Shown here: positions 8,394-16,969 of the stretch, one piece after another
Position numbering within the stretch: the first letter of the stretch is position 1
Layout of the letters: each line of letters begins with the position of its first letter
Source: Ignavibacteria bacterium
Lineage (GTDB): Bacteria; Bacteroidota; Ignavibacteria; Tepidaquicellales; OLB5
NCBI GenBank assembly: GCA_020852705.1
Contig: JADZAP010000042.1
Coordinates: forward strand, 58,423-122,422
DNA: 64,000 bases
Direction of reading: 5' to 3'
Position numbers and translations under genes: made by a program
The notes under the pieces: model-generated
What the model was told of the DNA's origin: nothing
Seen by the model: only the letters and a program-made list of their open reading frames with translations
Databases searched by the model: none

Positions 8394-9941
8394 TTAAATT
8401 ATATCAGGTTTTCCGGAAATATTTTCTAATAGATAATCTTTAAATGATTTATTCTGGATTTTGCTGTTTGCCCATGCTCTTACATTATAGTAATCAATAT
8501 TATGTTCATCTTTATTTTTACCTGTTGAAAGGCTGTTAAGCCCATTGATTATATTATTAAACAATTTTATATCTTTAGGGTTATTATTTGAAATAGATTC
8601 GGTGAAAAATTTTATCATAAGCTTTTCTGTTCCCAGCATTTTACCGCTTTTGCTAAGATAACGTTTATTTGTTTTTAATAAATTATCTATATAATCAAAG
8701 TTACCCATTTCAAAATGAACAAGCAGTTCAAACCATTTTGCATTACAAGACATTTCTACAAAATATTTCATTTCAGGATTATTAAGAAGCCTGTTTATCC
8801 AGTTAAGTGCTTCGGGGTAATTTTCTTCAGCAAAATTAAAATATGCTGAAATATTGTACAGAACTATTTTTATACTGTTATCAATAATTGAATTATAATT
8901 TTTAATGTATTCTTTTACTTCCTGAAATATTTTAGCTGCTTCTGTAAAGTTAACTGAATTTACTGATGCAACAAACCTGATACTTAAAATTTTTCCCATA
9001 CTTGATATTCTTATTAGTTCGGGTATTTTATTTTTTTTGTTATTAAGCAATGTTAAGAGTTTCTGTGCTTCTTTTTCAGTTTGTATAAATTTTCCAAGAT
9101 AAAAATACTGCAAAATGTGGTTTTGGTAAATAGCAAGATATTTATCAATATGGGCAGTTAGGTAATCTGTGTTATTTTCTATTAATGTAATAAGCTTTGT
9201 GGTGTACTTTACTGCAGTTTCATAGTCCATTTTTGAAACATAATAGTAAAGAAAAATTTCGTGATAATGGATCTTTGCTTTTAACGAATCTGCCATATCC
9301 GGATTGATTAAGTATTCACTTTTGATAATTTCATTAAATGTCTTTTCTTCTTCACTGTTTCTAATATGTCCGTACTTTGTTATAAGCCTGAATGCTTTAT
9401 AATACAGTATTTGATATTGGATAAGTTTTTTTCTTTTTTCAGTAATTTTGGTTTCTTCAACACTAATATCTTCAAGTTTTTCAATATTTTCTTGAAATGA
9501 TTTCAGCATTATATTTTTTTCAAGGTTAATAAGCTGTAAAAGGACTTCAAATTCTTCAAATTTTAAGGCAGTAGTTTTTAAACGTGATATTAATTTGTTA
9601 GCCTGCCATACGAGCCCTTTATTAAAAAGGATCTCCGCGCTAATTAACCCGCTTTGAAGTCCAAATACCGCATTACCCGAAATAGATATTTGGTTTAATG
9701 ATCTTAAAATATGAAAGTAAAGATTATTTTTGGATACAGAAAGTTGTTTTAAGAATTGCTCTCCTTTAAACTTAATTTTGATTTTATTTTCATCATATTT
9801 TTCCTGTTTTTCAATTTCATTGAACAATCTTAAATAAATTTTATCTCCTTGTGCAGAATTAGCATTTTTTCTGAAATATTTCTTTTCAGATGTTGTCATA
9901 GATTTAATTAATAAATGTAATTCATTACTGGAAGTCTTCAT
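8394..9941 (-). CDS. Hypothetical helical (TPR-like) protein, third member of the local family
   Basis: Encodes 515 residues, no signal peptide or membrane span. The N-terminus (ELHLLIKSMTTSEKKYFRKN, YLRLFNEIEKQEKYDENKI, LSVSKNNLYFHILRSL) follows the same pattern as the heads of the two 494-residue proteins next door, so all three appear to be distant paralogues. The body alternates amphipathic helices of TPR-like length. It is convergent with copy 2 across the queF fragment. Part of its sequence is duplicated behind the intact queF at 3041-3108. Function unknown. Confidence 0.75.
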   Translation of the reverse strand: MKTSSNELHLLIKSMTTSEKKYFRKNANSAQGDKIYLRLFNEIEKQEKYDENKIKIKFKGEQFLKQLSVSKNNLYFHILRSLNQISISGNAVFGLQSGLISAEILFNKGLVWQANKLISRLKTTALKFEEFEVLLQLINLEKNIMLKSFQENIEKLEDISVEETKITEKRKKLIQYQILYYKAFRLITKYGHIRNSEEEKTFNEIIKSEYLINPDMADSLKAKIHYHEIFLYYYVSKMDYETAVKYTTKLITLIENNTDYLTAHIDKYLAIYQNHILQYFYLGKFIQTEKEAQKLLTLLNNKKNKIPELIRISSMGKILSIRFVASVNSVNFTEAAKIFQEVKEYIKNYNSIIDNSIKIVLYNISAYFNFAEENYPEALNWINRLLNNPEMKYFVEMSCNAKWFELLVHFEMGNFDYIDNLLKTNKRYLSKSGKMLGTEKLMIKFFTESISNNNPKDIKLFNNIINGLNSLSTGKNKDEHNIDYYNVRAWANSKIQNKSFKDYLLENISGKPDII

Positions 9942-10102
9942 TCTGATTTAAGTTTTGACCACATATTTTAGTTAAAATAGCGAAAAATGTTGTATTTTCA
10001 AAGAATTTTGTTCATAATATCAAAATTTTAACTATAAGTTTTGAGGAATTTTGGTTTTGCTGTTTACGTTTTCATAGATATTTTTGTTTCAAATAAAAAA
10101 TT

Positions 10103-10246
10103 ATGTTTACAAAAAATAAAATAATAAATGCAGAACTTATCTTAAAGCTATTAAATGGTAAGCCTAAAAACAAATTTGTTTCTAGTGATAAATCTTCTAA
10201 TAAAAAGAAAAATAATAAAAATAATACTCCAAGGAGAAAAAAATGA
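10103..10246 (+). CDS. Small basic protein coupled to the next gene (tentative)
   Basis: A 47-residue frame starting MFTKNKIINAELILKLL, with a Lys/Asn-rich tail ending NNTPRRKK. Its TGA overlaps the ATG of the barrel gene at 10243 in an ATGA arrangement, and the ribosome site AAGGAG for that gene lies in its last codons. This may be a translated leader peptide or a real small gene. Low-complexity composition makes chance possible. Confidence 0.35.
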   Translation: MFTKNKIINAELILKLLNGKPKNKFVSSDKSSNKKKNNKNNTPRRKK

Positions 10247-10989
10247 AATCAATATTAATGGGGCTGATAATTGTGTTGTTTACTTATTCATCTTCAGCAC
10301 AGAATAACTCAAATTCAAAACAGCTGGCAGATTCAATTGCTAATTATCAGAAAATGAGAGATAGTCTGGTAAATGTTTACACAAAAGAATATGAAAAGAA
10401 AAAGCAGGAGTATTCTGATAATGAAAACCAGAAAGGGTTTGGCAATAATTTATTTGGGCTGAATCTAGATATAATTTTAGGGGTGGGGTTTGTTAAAACA
10501 GAATTTGAATCAGCTAATGATACAACTGGTTTAAGTAATGCAGAATCCAAAAAAGGTCCTATTTTGGGTGTAAATGTAAATTTTAATTTGCTGGGATTTT
10601 CTTTAGGTACAGGTTTTACTTATTCATCAAAAGGATATGTAGCAAATTCAAAATCTTACAATGCTAATTATTTTAATATACCATTAATGTTTTCTTTCAA
10701 TTTTAATATCAAAAAAGTTGAAATTGATCTTTCTGCCGGTCCTTATATTGGCATATTGCTTTCACAAGATAATAACCCGTTCTTTGAAATGAAAAATATT
10801 GATCTTGGAATTACAGGTACAGCTCAGGGAAGTTATTTTTTTAACCGCTTTATTGGGGCGCTTGTAGGAGTGAAATATGAAAGAGGAGGATTAAATGACC
10901 TGCTTAAATCAAATGGGCTTAACAATTACGTAAGCGGCATTAAAACTCAAAATTGGTTTGTATATTCTGGCATTAAAATTGTCTTATAA
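10243..10989 (+). CDS. Outer-membrane beta-barrel protein
   Basis: Encodes 248 residues: a signal peptide (MKSILMGLIIVLFTYSSSAQ), a Gln/Lys/Glu-rich segment likely to form a short coiled coil (about 25-62), then alternating hydrophobic strands typical of the small porin-like barrel families of Bacteroidota (GLNLDIILGVGF, FSLGTGFTYSSKG, NIPLMFSFNF, ALVGVKYERGG) ending with an aromatic/valine-rich last strand (WFVYSGIKIVL). The periplasmic coiled coil before the barrel suggests an anchor or sensor. The ribosome site AAGGAG is well placed. No specific function can be deduced. Confidence 0.75.
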   Translation: MKSILMGLIIVLFTYSSSAQNNSNSKQLADSIANYQKMRDSLVNVYTKEYEKKKQEYSDNENQKGFGNNLFGLNLDIILGVGFVKTEFESANDTTGLSNAESKKGPILGVNVNFNLLGFSLGTGFTYSSKGYVANSKSYNANYFNIPLMFSFNFNIKKVEIDLSAGPYIGILLSQDNNPFFEMKNIDLGITGTAQGSYFFNRFIGALVGVKYERGGLNDLLKSNGLNNYVSGIKTQNWFVYSGIKIVL

Positions 10990-11041
10990 AATTACAAATA
11001 AAAAATATTTCGCAAAAACTATAAATTTAATAATTTTTAAA

Positions 11042-12085
11042 ATGAAAAAAATAATTTTAGTACTTTCATTAATTTTGATAAGTACAATTAAAATTTCTTC
11101 ACAGCTTACCCTAACCTCAACAATTACTCCGCGCCACGGCGATATTCAATACAGGGTAGATGTTGATACTGCAGGCATAATCCCCGGAAATTCAGGTACT
11201 AACCAAACTTGGAATTTTACAAACATAACAAAAATTGATAGCTCAGTTACTCAATGGATTTCTTCGTTTAATACACCATATTTCAATTATTTTCCCGCTT
11301 CCAAAATCTCAACTTTAGATACATGTTACAGTTATTACGATACATCTGCTTCCAAAGTTGAATATATTGGGCAATATTCACATGGTACAGCATTTCAATA
11401 CACAAATTTCCAAACAATATTGTCATTTCCATTTACTTATAATTCTGTTTTAAACGATACTTATGAAGGTACATTTATTGTAGATGGTGATACTATACAC
11501 AGAACAGGGACTGTTAATGTAACTGGCGATGCAACGGGAACTATATTTCTGCCATCAGGAAGTTTCAGCAACGCACTTCGGTTAAAACATATAATCACTT
11601 CTCGTGATTCTTCATTCAGTTCACAGTATGTTATTTTGACAAGCTATACAGTATATGATTGGTATGTACCCAGTAAAAAGTTCAGTGTATTTAGTATTGT
11701 TAATATTGATATCAATTTTGCATCTGATAATATATCATTCTTTTTTAAAAATTGTACATACAATCCGGCAAGTTCTCCAATAGGAATAATGCCTGTATCA
11801 AATTCAATTCCAACAGATTTCAAATTGTACCAAAATTATCCAAATCCTTTTAACCCCATCACAAAAATAAGTTTTGATATTCCTCAAACTGAGAATCGGG
11901 AAAATACAAAACTTGCTGTATATGATATGCTTGGAAGAGAAACAGCGGTGATTGTAAATGAACATTTAAAGCCCGGCAGTTATGAAATTGAATTTAATGC
12001 TCAAGCACTATCAAGCGGAACATATTTTATCAGACTGCAAACAGGAAAAGATTTCAGTATTAAGAAAATGATGCTAATAAAATAA
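11042..12085 (+). CDS. Secreted protein with T9SS C-terminal sorting domain
   Basis: I start this at the ATG at 11042, giving 347 residues with a clean signal peptide (MKKIILVLSLILISTIKISSQ); an upstream in-frame start at 10958 would lie inside the barrel gene and place 28 charged residues before the signal. The middle part is beta-rich with many Ser/Thr/Asp and no motif I recognise. The C-terminal 85 residues have YQNYPNPFNP, FDIPQ and VYDMLGRE, the type A sorting domain. Probably surface-attached or released; role unknown. Confidence 0.8.
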   Translation: MKKIILVLSLILISTIKISSQLTLTSTITPRHGDIQYRVDVDTAGIIPGNSGTNQTWNFTNITKIDSSVTQWISSFNTPYFNYFPASKISTLDTCYSYYDTSASKVEYIGQYSHGTAFQYTNFQTILSFPFTYNSVLNDTYEGTFIVDGDTIHRTGTVNVTGDATGTIFLPSGSFSNALRLKHIITSRDSSFSSQYVILTSYTVYDWYVPSKKFSVFSIVNIDINFASDNISFFFKNCTYNPASSPIGIMPVSNSIPTDFKLYQNYPNPFNPITKISFDIPQTENRENTKLAVYDMLGRETAVIVNEHLKPGSYEIEFNAQALSSGTYFIRLQTGKDFSIKKMMLIK

Positions 12086-12108
12086 AGTTAAAATTATGCG
12101 TTACGTTA

Positions 12109-12137
12109 AAACCCTGAATTTAAGAAATTCAGGGTTT
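12109..12137 (+). terminator. Intrinsic terminator
   Basis: AAACCCTGAATTT and AAATTCAGGGTTT form a perfect 13-bp stem around a 3-nt loop, followed by a T-rich tract. It ends the T9SS protein gene at 12085. Confidence 0.85.
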
Positions 12138-12329
12138 ATATTTTATTATATAATTTTAATATATAGAACATTTTGTATTTATCTGTTATTATAACTTTTT
12201 ACAAATCATAAATTTAATATTATGCAATTTATTTAGTAAAGCTGTTATTATGATTAATATCATAGTTTCACATAAAAAAAGAATCTATATTTGCAGTAAC
12301 ATAAATTTTTTTAGAGAATTTTTAAGAGA

Positions 12330-12452
12330 TTTTCTCCGAGCTTTTGAATCTAAATCAAAATTGAAAGATTCATCAGCCGATAGGGTTTGTTTAGAAATGA
12401 ATAAGCCTGCCTGTCCGTAAGTTTTACGGACTATTTGCAAAGGAGATACTAT
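12330..12452 (+). ncRNA. Molybdenum-cofactor (Moco RNA) riboswitch-like leader
   Basis: The leader before the molybdenum cofactor operon contains, in order, CTCCGAGC (12334-12341), a small hairpin (GAATCT/AGATTC, 12346-12371), AGCCGATAGGGT (12375-12386), GCCTGCC, a hairpin TCCGTAA/TTACGGA (12414-12430), and CAAAGGAGATAC closing the element. CCGAGC, GCCGATaGGGT and AAAGGAGA are the blocks I recall from the Moco RNA motif, and downstream moaA, moaC, moeA and mobA are its classical targets. Identification is from memory of the consensus, so boundaries are approximate. It would let the operon respond to Moco or its tungsten analogue. Confidence 0.7.
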
Positions 12453-12470
12453 AATAGGGAATTATTTTCA

Positions 12471-12502
12471 AGCCCTGTATTTCATTTTGCAAATACAGGG
12501 CT
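12471..12502 (+). promoter_or_regulatory. Expression-platform hairpin between riboswitch and first gene
   Basis: AGCCCTGTATTT and AAATACAGGGCT form a perfect 12-bp stem with an 8-nt loop. It lies 18 bases after the riboswitch core and 15 bases before the AGGAG ribosome site of the first gene. No long U-run follows, so it may act by shaping translation access or be a weak terminator. Confidence 0.6.
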
Positions 12503-12530
12503 ATTAAATTTAATATAGGAGCCATTAAAT

Positions 12531-12845
12531 ATGTCAATACCAAAAAGATACAGGAAATTTAAAGAAGATTATCCTGAAACTGCAAAAGCATACGAGGATT
12601 TGGGTAATGCTGTTCATAACGCAGGACCACTGGATGAAAAAACCCGTGCATTAATAAAAATTGCAGTTTCAGCCGGTGCCCGCCTGCAGGGAGGGCTTCA
12701 TTCACATGTCCGCAAAGCTTTAAAATCAGGGGTAACCACTGATGAAATTAATCATGCAATATTATTATCATTGCCTACAATCGGCTTACCTTCAATGATG
12801 GCAGCTTTAAGCTGGGCAGAAGATATTTTTGAGGAAAATAAATAA
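12531..12845 (+). CDS. Carboxymuconolactone decarboxylase (AhpD-like) family protein
   Basis: Encodes 104 residues, the normal size of a single CMD domain. The helical core DEKTRALIKIAVSAGARLQGGLHSHVRKALKSGVTTDEINHAILLSLPTIG follows the family, but the CxxC pair of AhpD-type peroxidase reductants is absent: the usual positions read RLQGGLHSH, keeping only the histidines. It is therefore unlikely to be a thiol peroxidase partner. It is the first gene after the riboswitch-like leader, and its TAA is adjacent to the ATG of the next gene, so it is cotranscribed with cofactor biosynthesis. Its exact role there is unknown. Confidence 0.8.
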   Translation: MSIPKRYRKFKEDYPETAKAYEDLGNAVHNAGPLDEKTRALIKIAVSAGARLQGGLHSHVRKALKSGVTTDEINHAILLSLPTIGLPSMMAALSWAEDIFEENK

Positions 12846-13381
12846 TGGAAATTTTATTTAAATTATTTCTTTCGTTTTTAAAAGTAGGCTCTCTTTCCTT
12901 CGGAGGAGCATATTCATTGCTTCCGGTTATTGAAAACGAAACTGTTAAAAACCATGCCTGGCTTACTAACGATGAATTCCTTAATATTTTAAGTATGGTC
13001 GAAATTATTCCGGGTGCAATTTCTGTTAAGTTTGCAACTTATACAGGTTACAAAGTTGCAGGCATACCGGGTGTATTTGCCGCTAATCTTGGAAACTTAA
13101 CTACTCCTATAATTTTAATTTCACTTGCAGCTTACTTTTATAATTATATTAAAAGCCATGAGTACCTTAAAAATGCATTAAACGGGGTTAAGTTTGCTAT
13201 ACTTGGTATGATACTTGCAATTGTATATCAATACAGTACAAAAAGCTATAGTGACTGGTTTCAGTTTTTGTTTCTGGCAACTGGATTTATTTTAACGGTT
13301 TTCTTCCGGCTTAATCCTATATACATAGTTGCAATAACAGGTTTTGCTGCAATAATTATTTATAAACTAAAAGTACTGTGA
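12845..13381 (+). CDS. Single-domain CHR-family (chromate transporter-like) oxyanion carrier
   Basis: Encodes 178 residues with about five or six membrane segments. FLKVGSLSFGGAYSLLPVIE and the FLNILSMVEIIPGAISVKFATYTGYKVAGIPGVFAA segment are the CHR-domain signatures. Classical ChrA has two such domains, and short-chain members normally occur as a pair of genes; only one is here, so it may work as a homodimer. It starts one base from the end of the CMD gene and overlaps moaA by 4 bases. Being inside a Moco-regulated operon with no modABC nearby, it may carry molybdate or another oxyanion instead of chromate; this is inference. Confidence 0.8.
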   Translation: MEILFKLFLSFLKVGSLSFGGAYSLLPVIENETVKNHAWLTNDEFLNILSMVEIIPGAISVKFATYTGYKVAGIPGVFAANLGNLTTPIILISLAAYFYNYIKSHEYLKNALNGVKFAILGMILAIVYQYSTKSYSDWFQFLFLATGFILTVFFRLNPIYIVAITGFAAIIIYKLKVL

Positions 13382-14379
13382 AATCAATAGCAGATAAATA
13401 CGGAAGAGTACATGATTACCTGCGGATTTCACTTACCGATAGATGCAACCTGAACTGCGTTTATTGCTATCCCAGCTTTGCAGGTATAAAGCTCACTGAT
13501 AAATCAGACTTATTAAGCTTTGAAGAAATACTGCGGTTAGTTAAAATTTTTGCAGGTAAACTAGGATTTAAAAAAATACGTTTTACCGGCGGCGAGCCTT
13601 TAGTACGTAAAAATGTAATGGATCTGTTTTCAATGATAAAAAACCTTAAGCAACTTTATAGTTTTAAAACTGCTATAACAACAAACGGTACACTTTTAAA
13701 CGATAAAATTTACGATTTAAAAAAATACGGAATTGATAAAATCAATATTAGTCTGGATAGCCTTAAAGAAGATAATTTTAAATCAATTACAGGCAGAGAT
13801 AATTTTTACGATGTTATTAGTGCAATTTTTAATGCAAAAAAGGCAGGGTATGATAATTTAAAGATTAATTGCGTTGTTATGAAAGGGATAAACGACTGCG
13901 AAATATTAGATTTTGCTGATTTTGCAGTTAAAGAAAATCTGAATATAAGATTTATTGAATATATGCCCTTCAGTAATAACGGTTGGAATGATAAAGAGTT
14001 CTTTAGTTACAAAGAAATATTTAATAAAATATCAGAAAAATATGAACTTATACCGGCTTTTAGTAATGGCTCAGTATCAAAAGATTTTAAAATAAAAAAT
14101 AACAATGGTGTTATCAGCTTTATCAGTTCAATTTCAGATAACTTTTGCTCTACTTGCAGCAGGTTAAGAATTACAGCTAAAGGAAATTTGAGACTGTGTT
14201 TATTTTCTCCGCAATCAAACGAATTAAATTTACAATCTTTGCTTAATAACAGCAGTATCAGCGATAGTGATATAGCAGATATTATAAAAGATTACTTACT
14301 ACTTAAACCAAAAGAACATCCCGTAACTGAAGAACTGGTTAAACTTGACCTAAATTACATGCTTACAAATGGGGGCTAA
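13378..14379 (+). CDS. moaA: GTP 3',8-cyclase MoaA (radical SAM)
   Basis: Encodes 333 residues. It converts GTP to 3',8-cyclo-GTP in the first step of molybdopterin synthesis. The radical SAM cluster motif is C23-x3-C27-x2-C30, the SAM-binding GGEP follows at 71-74, and the second 4Fe-4S cluster ligands are at C257, C260 and C274. The protein ends in Gly-Gly, the conserved MoaA tail. The start is GTG, overlapping the end of the chrA-like gene by 4 bases (GTGA), so it is translationally coupled. Confidence 0.95.
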   Translation: MKSIADKYGRVHDYLRISLTDRCNLNCVYCYPSFAGIKLTDKSDLLSFEEILRLVKIFAGKLGFKKIRFTGGEPLVRKNVMDLFSMIKNLKQLYSFKTAITTNGTLLNDKIYDLKKYGIDKINISLDSLKEDNFKSITGRDNFYDVISAIFNAKKAGYDNLKINCVVMKGINDCEILDFADFAVKENLNIRFIEYMPFSNNGWNDKEFFSYKEIFNKISEKYELIPAFSNGSVSKDFKIKNNNGVISFISSISDNFCSTCSRLRITAKGNLRLCLFSPQSNELNLQSLLNNSSISDSDIADIIKDYLLLKPKEHPVTEELVKLDLNYMLTNGG

Positions 14380-14390
14380 CCCCTTTTTTA
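14372..14390 (+). terminator. Weak terminator-like hairpin inside the operon
   Basis: GGGG-CTAA-CCCC followed by six T overlaps the moaA stop codon. The stem is only four pairs, so it could give partial termination between moaA and moaC rather than a full stop. Confidence 0.3.
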
Positions 14391-14420
14391 GAATTTATTT
14401 AATTATATTATTTCATTTCA

Positions 14421-14900
14421 ATGAAAAAATTATCTCATGTAACAGCTAAAGGTAAAGCAAAGATGGTGGATGTATCTGCAAAAAATATTACATTGCGAAC
14501 TGCTAAAGCATTTGGAGAAGTAGTTTTAGGAAAAGAAGCATTTACTGCCGTTGCTAACAATACTGTAAAAAAGGGGGATGTTTTAGCTGCTGCAAAAATT
14601 GCGGGAATTCAGGCTGCTAAAAAAACTAACGAGCTCATTCCCCTGTGTCATAATATTTTTATTTCATTTGCTGATATAAAATTTACATTAAATAAAAATA
14701 AATATAGCGCAGAAATTGAGTCAGAAGTTAAAACAAATTCTGTTACCGGGGTTGAAATGGAAGCATTATGCTCTGTTACTGTTGCAGCTTTAACCATTTA
14801 TGATATGTGCAAATCAATTAGTAAACAAATAACTATATCAAATATCCATTTACTTTCAAAAACGGGTGGAAAATCAGGAGACTACAATTATAAACTGTAA
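14421..14900 (+). CDS. moaC: Cyclic pyranopterin monophosphate synthase MoaC
   Basis: Encodes 159 residues, full length for the family. It acts on the MoaA product to form cyclic pyranopterin monophosphate. The signature blocks are present: SHVTAKGKAKMVDVSAK at the N-terminus, AAKKTNELIPLCHNIFIS in the middle and the active-site segment TGVEMEALCSVTVAALTIYDMCKS, ending with the KTGGKSGDY tail. It lies 41 bases after moaA and 43 before moeA. Confidence 0.95.
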   Translation: MKKLSHVTAKGKAKMVDVSAKNITLRTAKAFGEVVLGKEAFTAVANNTVKKGDVLAAAKIAGIQAAKKTNELIPLCHNIFISFADIKFTLNKNKYSAEIESEVKTNSVTGVEMEALCSVTVAALTIYDMCKSISKQITISNIHLLSKTGGKSGDYNYKL

Positions 14901-14943
14901 AACCCCTGCATTTTTAAAGGGTAAATAATTCTTTTACTATTTT

Positions 14944-16149
14944 ATGATTTCATACAGCAAAGCATATAAAATTACGGAGTCTGAATTCAGAAAATTAAAT
15001 CTGAAAACTGAAACCGTAAAATTAAACGACGCTCTTAACAGAATAATTGCAGAAAATATATATTCAGATACAGATCAGCCAATTTTTACAAATTCTGCAA
15101 TGGATGGATATGCTGTAAAATCTAATGGAAATATTTACACCTGGAAAATAAAGGGTGAAATTAGCGCAGGCAGCAGTAATAATCCAATTGTTAAAACAGG
15201 CGAAGCAGTATTAATAATGACAGGTTCAAAACTGCCCCGCGGTGCCGATACGGTAATTCCCGTAGAAAATGCCATTGTAAAAGATAATATTTTATACTTA
15301 AAAAATATTAAGTCATTTAAAGCCGCAAATAATATCAGATACAAAGGTGAGGATATTAAAAAAGGAAAACTTCTTATAAGTAAAAATACCTTAATAACTT
15401 CAAAATGTATTACAGCGGCTGCCACATGCGGTAAAAGTAAAATAAAGGTTTATAAAAAGCTAAAAATAGGCATATTAACCACCGGTAACGAACTGGTTGA
15501 TATTAACAAAATTCCCAAAGGCAATAAAATACGAGCATCAAATTTATATTCCCTGCATTCAGCAATAAATGAAATAAACATGACCCCTGTATCATTTGGA
15601 ATTGTAAAAGATAATTTATCCTTGCTTAAGAAAAAGGCGGTAAATGCCCTAAATTCTGATGTTGATATTTTATTAACTACCGGCGGTGTATCTGCAGGAA
15701 AATATGACTACCTTAAGGAAATATTTACTCTGCTTGGTATAAAAATAAAATTTCATAAGGTAAATATTAAACCCGGTAAGCCTTTATTATTTGGTATATA
15801 TACAGCAAGAGGAAAGCATATTTTAGTATTTGGTTTACCCGGTAACCCTGTATCATGCTATGTTAATTTTATTTTATTTGTAAAAAATGTTCTCCTTAAC
15901 ATAATGGCTCCAAAAATTAACAATACCTTTACTGCTACATTAAATTGCACTGTTACCAAAAAAGATAGTAAACGTAATTTTTTAAGAAGTTGTTTATATA
16001 ACTTGGGCGGGTTAAATTATGTATCCGTTATAAAAAATCAATCATCTGCAAACATTGGTTCGTTAAGCGGTTCAAATTGCCTTCTTATTTTTGAAGAAAA
16101 TAAAAAAACTCTGAAGAAAGGAAGTAAAGTGCATTGTATAATGATATAA
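14944..16149 (+). CDS. moeA: Molybdopterin molybdenumtransferase MoeA
   Basis: Encodes 401 residues. MoeA inserts molybdate into adenylylated molybdopterin. Visible signatures: SAMDGYAVKS near residue 57, MTGSKLPRGADTVIPVE, ILTTGNELVD, and the MoCF-biosynthesis site TTGGVSAGKYDYLKE with KPGKPLLFG and GLPGNPVSCYVNF after it. It overlaps mobA by 16 bases. No mogA/moaB, moaD or moaE gene is in this window, so the pathway must be completed elsewhere. Confidence 0.94.
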   Translation: MISYSKAYKITESEFRKLNLKTETVKLNDALNRIIAENIYSDTDQPIFTNSAMDGYAVKSNGNIYTWKIKGEISAGSSNNPIVKTGEAVLIMTGSKLPRGADTVIPVENAIVKDNILYLKNIKSFKAANNIRYKGEDIKKGKLLISKNTLITSKCITAAATCGKSKIKVYKKLKIGILTTGNELVDINKIPKGNKIRASNLYSLHSAINEINMTPVSFGIVKDNLSLLKKKAVNALNSDVDILLTTGGVSAGKYDYLKEIFTLLGIKIKFHKVNIKPGKPLLFGIYTARGKHILVFGLPGNPVSCYVNFILFVKNVLLNIMAPKINNTFTATLNCTVTKKDSKRNFLRSCLYNLGGLNYVSVIKNQSSANIGSLSGSNCLLIFEENKKTLKKGSKVHCIMI

Positions 16150-16733
16150 CCGGTATAATTCTTTGCGGCGGAAAAAGTAAAAGAATGGGCACAGATAAAT
16201 CATTTATGAAACTGGGTGACAGATATATAATAGAAATTATGGCAGATCTGATGAAGCTGATTTTTCAAAGGGTTATTTTAATTTCAAATGATGTTGAAAA
16301 GTATAAATTTTTAAATCTTATGACTTATGAAGATATTTTTAAAGGTAAAGGTCCCCTGGGCGGAATTCATTCAGGCTTAATAAATTCGGATACAGAAAAA
16401 ATTTTTGTTATTGCCTGTGATATTCCTTTAATAACCAAAAACGCTATAAGTTTCATTTTAAATTATCCTTCTGAAAAAAGCATAAAAGTACCATTTGCAG
16501 ATGGATTTGTTCAGCAATTATGCGGCTTATATTCAAAATCAAACATAGAACTAATTGAAGAATTACTTAACAGCCCGGGGCATGGTAAATGTAAAGTTTT
16601 AGAACTTGTAGAAAAAGCTGATGGGGAAATTATATATATAGAAAACCAAATGCAGAATTATAAAAAAGATACGTTCCTTAACTTAAACGATATTAACAGT
16701 TACAATAAAGCTGCTGAACTATATTCTGATTAA
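16134..16733 (+). CDS. mobA: Molybdenum cofactor guanylyltransferase MobA
   Basis: Encodes 199 residues. MobA attaches GMP to molybdopterin to give the bis-MGD form used by NarG-type enzymes, which matches the nitrate reductase 7 kb downstream. The nucleotide-binding loop is ILCGGKSKRMGTDKSF near the N-terminus, with FVIACDIPLI as the metal-binding strand. The start is a TTG at 16134, within the end of moeA, preceded by AAAGGAAG; no better ATG exists before the signature. It is the last gene of the operon. Confidence 0.92.
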   Translation: MYNDITGIILCGGKSKRMGTDKSFMKLGDRYIIEIMADLMKLIFQRVILISNDVEKYKFLNLMTYEDIFKGKGPLGGIHSGLINSDTEKIFVIACDIPLITKNAISFILNYPSEKSIKVPFADGFVQQLCGLYSKSNIELIEELLNSPGHGKCKVLELVEKADGEIIYIENQMQNYKKDTFLNLNDINSYNKAAELYSD

Positions 16734-16969
16734 TTTTCTCCCCTGCGTTTAACTAAAAAATTGTAAATTTTATTCCATTTTGTGAATCTATAAAAGTTGT
16801 ATTATATTTCTTAATCTAACTGAATTATATATTTTTTTTAAATTAAATAATTGTTATTTTAGATTTAGTTAACCGTTTTAAATAATTAAACATCAATAGT
16901 TTACATTATTAATACTTACCCTTAACTTATCTGTTTTTATTTTGTAAAATAAATAAATATATATTCTAA

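Noticed and set aside
10958..11041. Upstream start for the T9SS protein at 11042
   Set aside because: It would lie inside the barrel gene and put charged residues before a perfect signal peptide.
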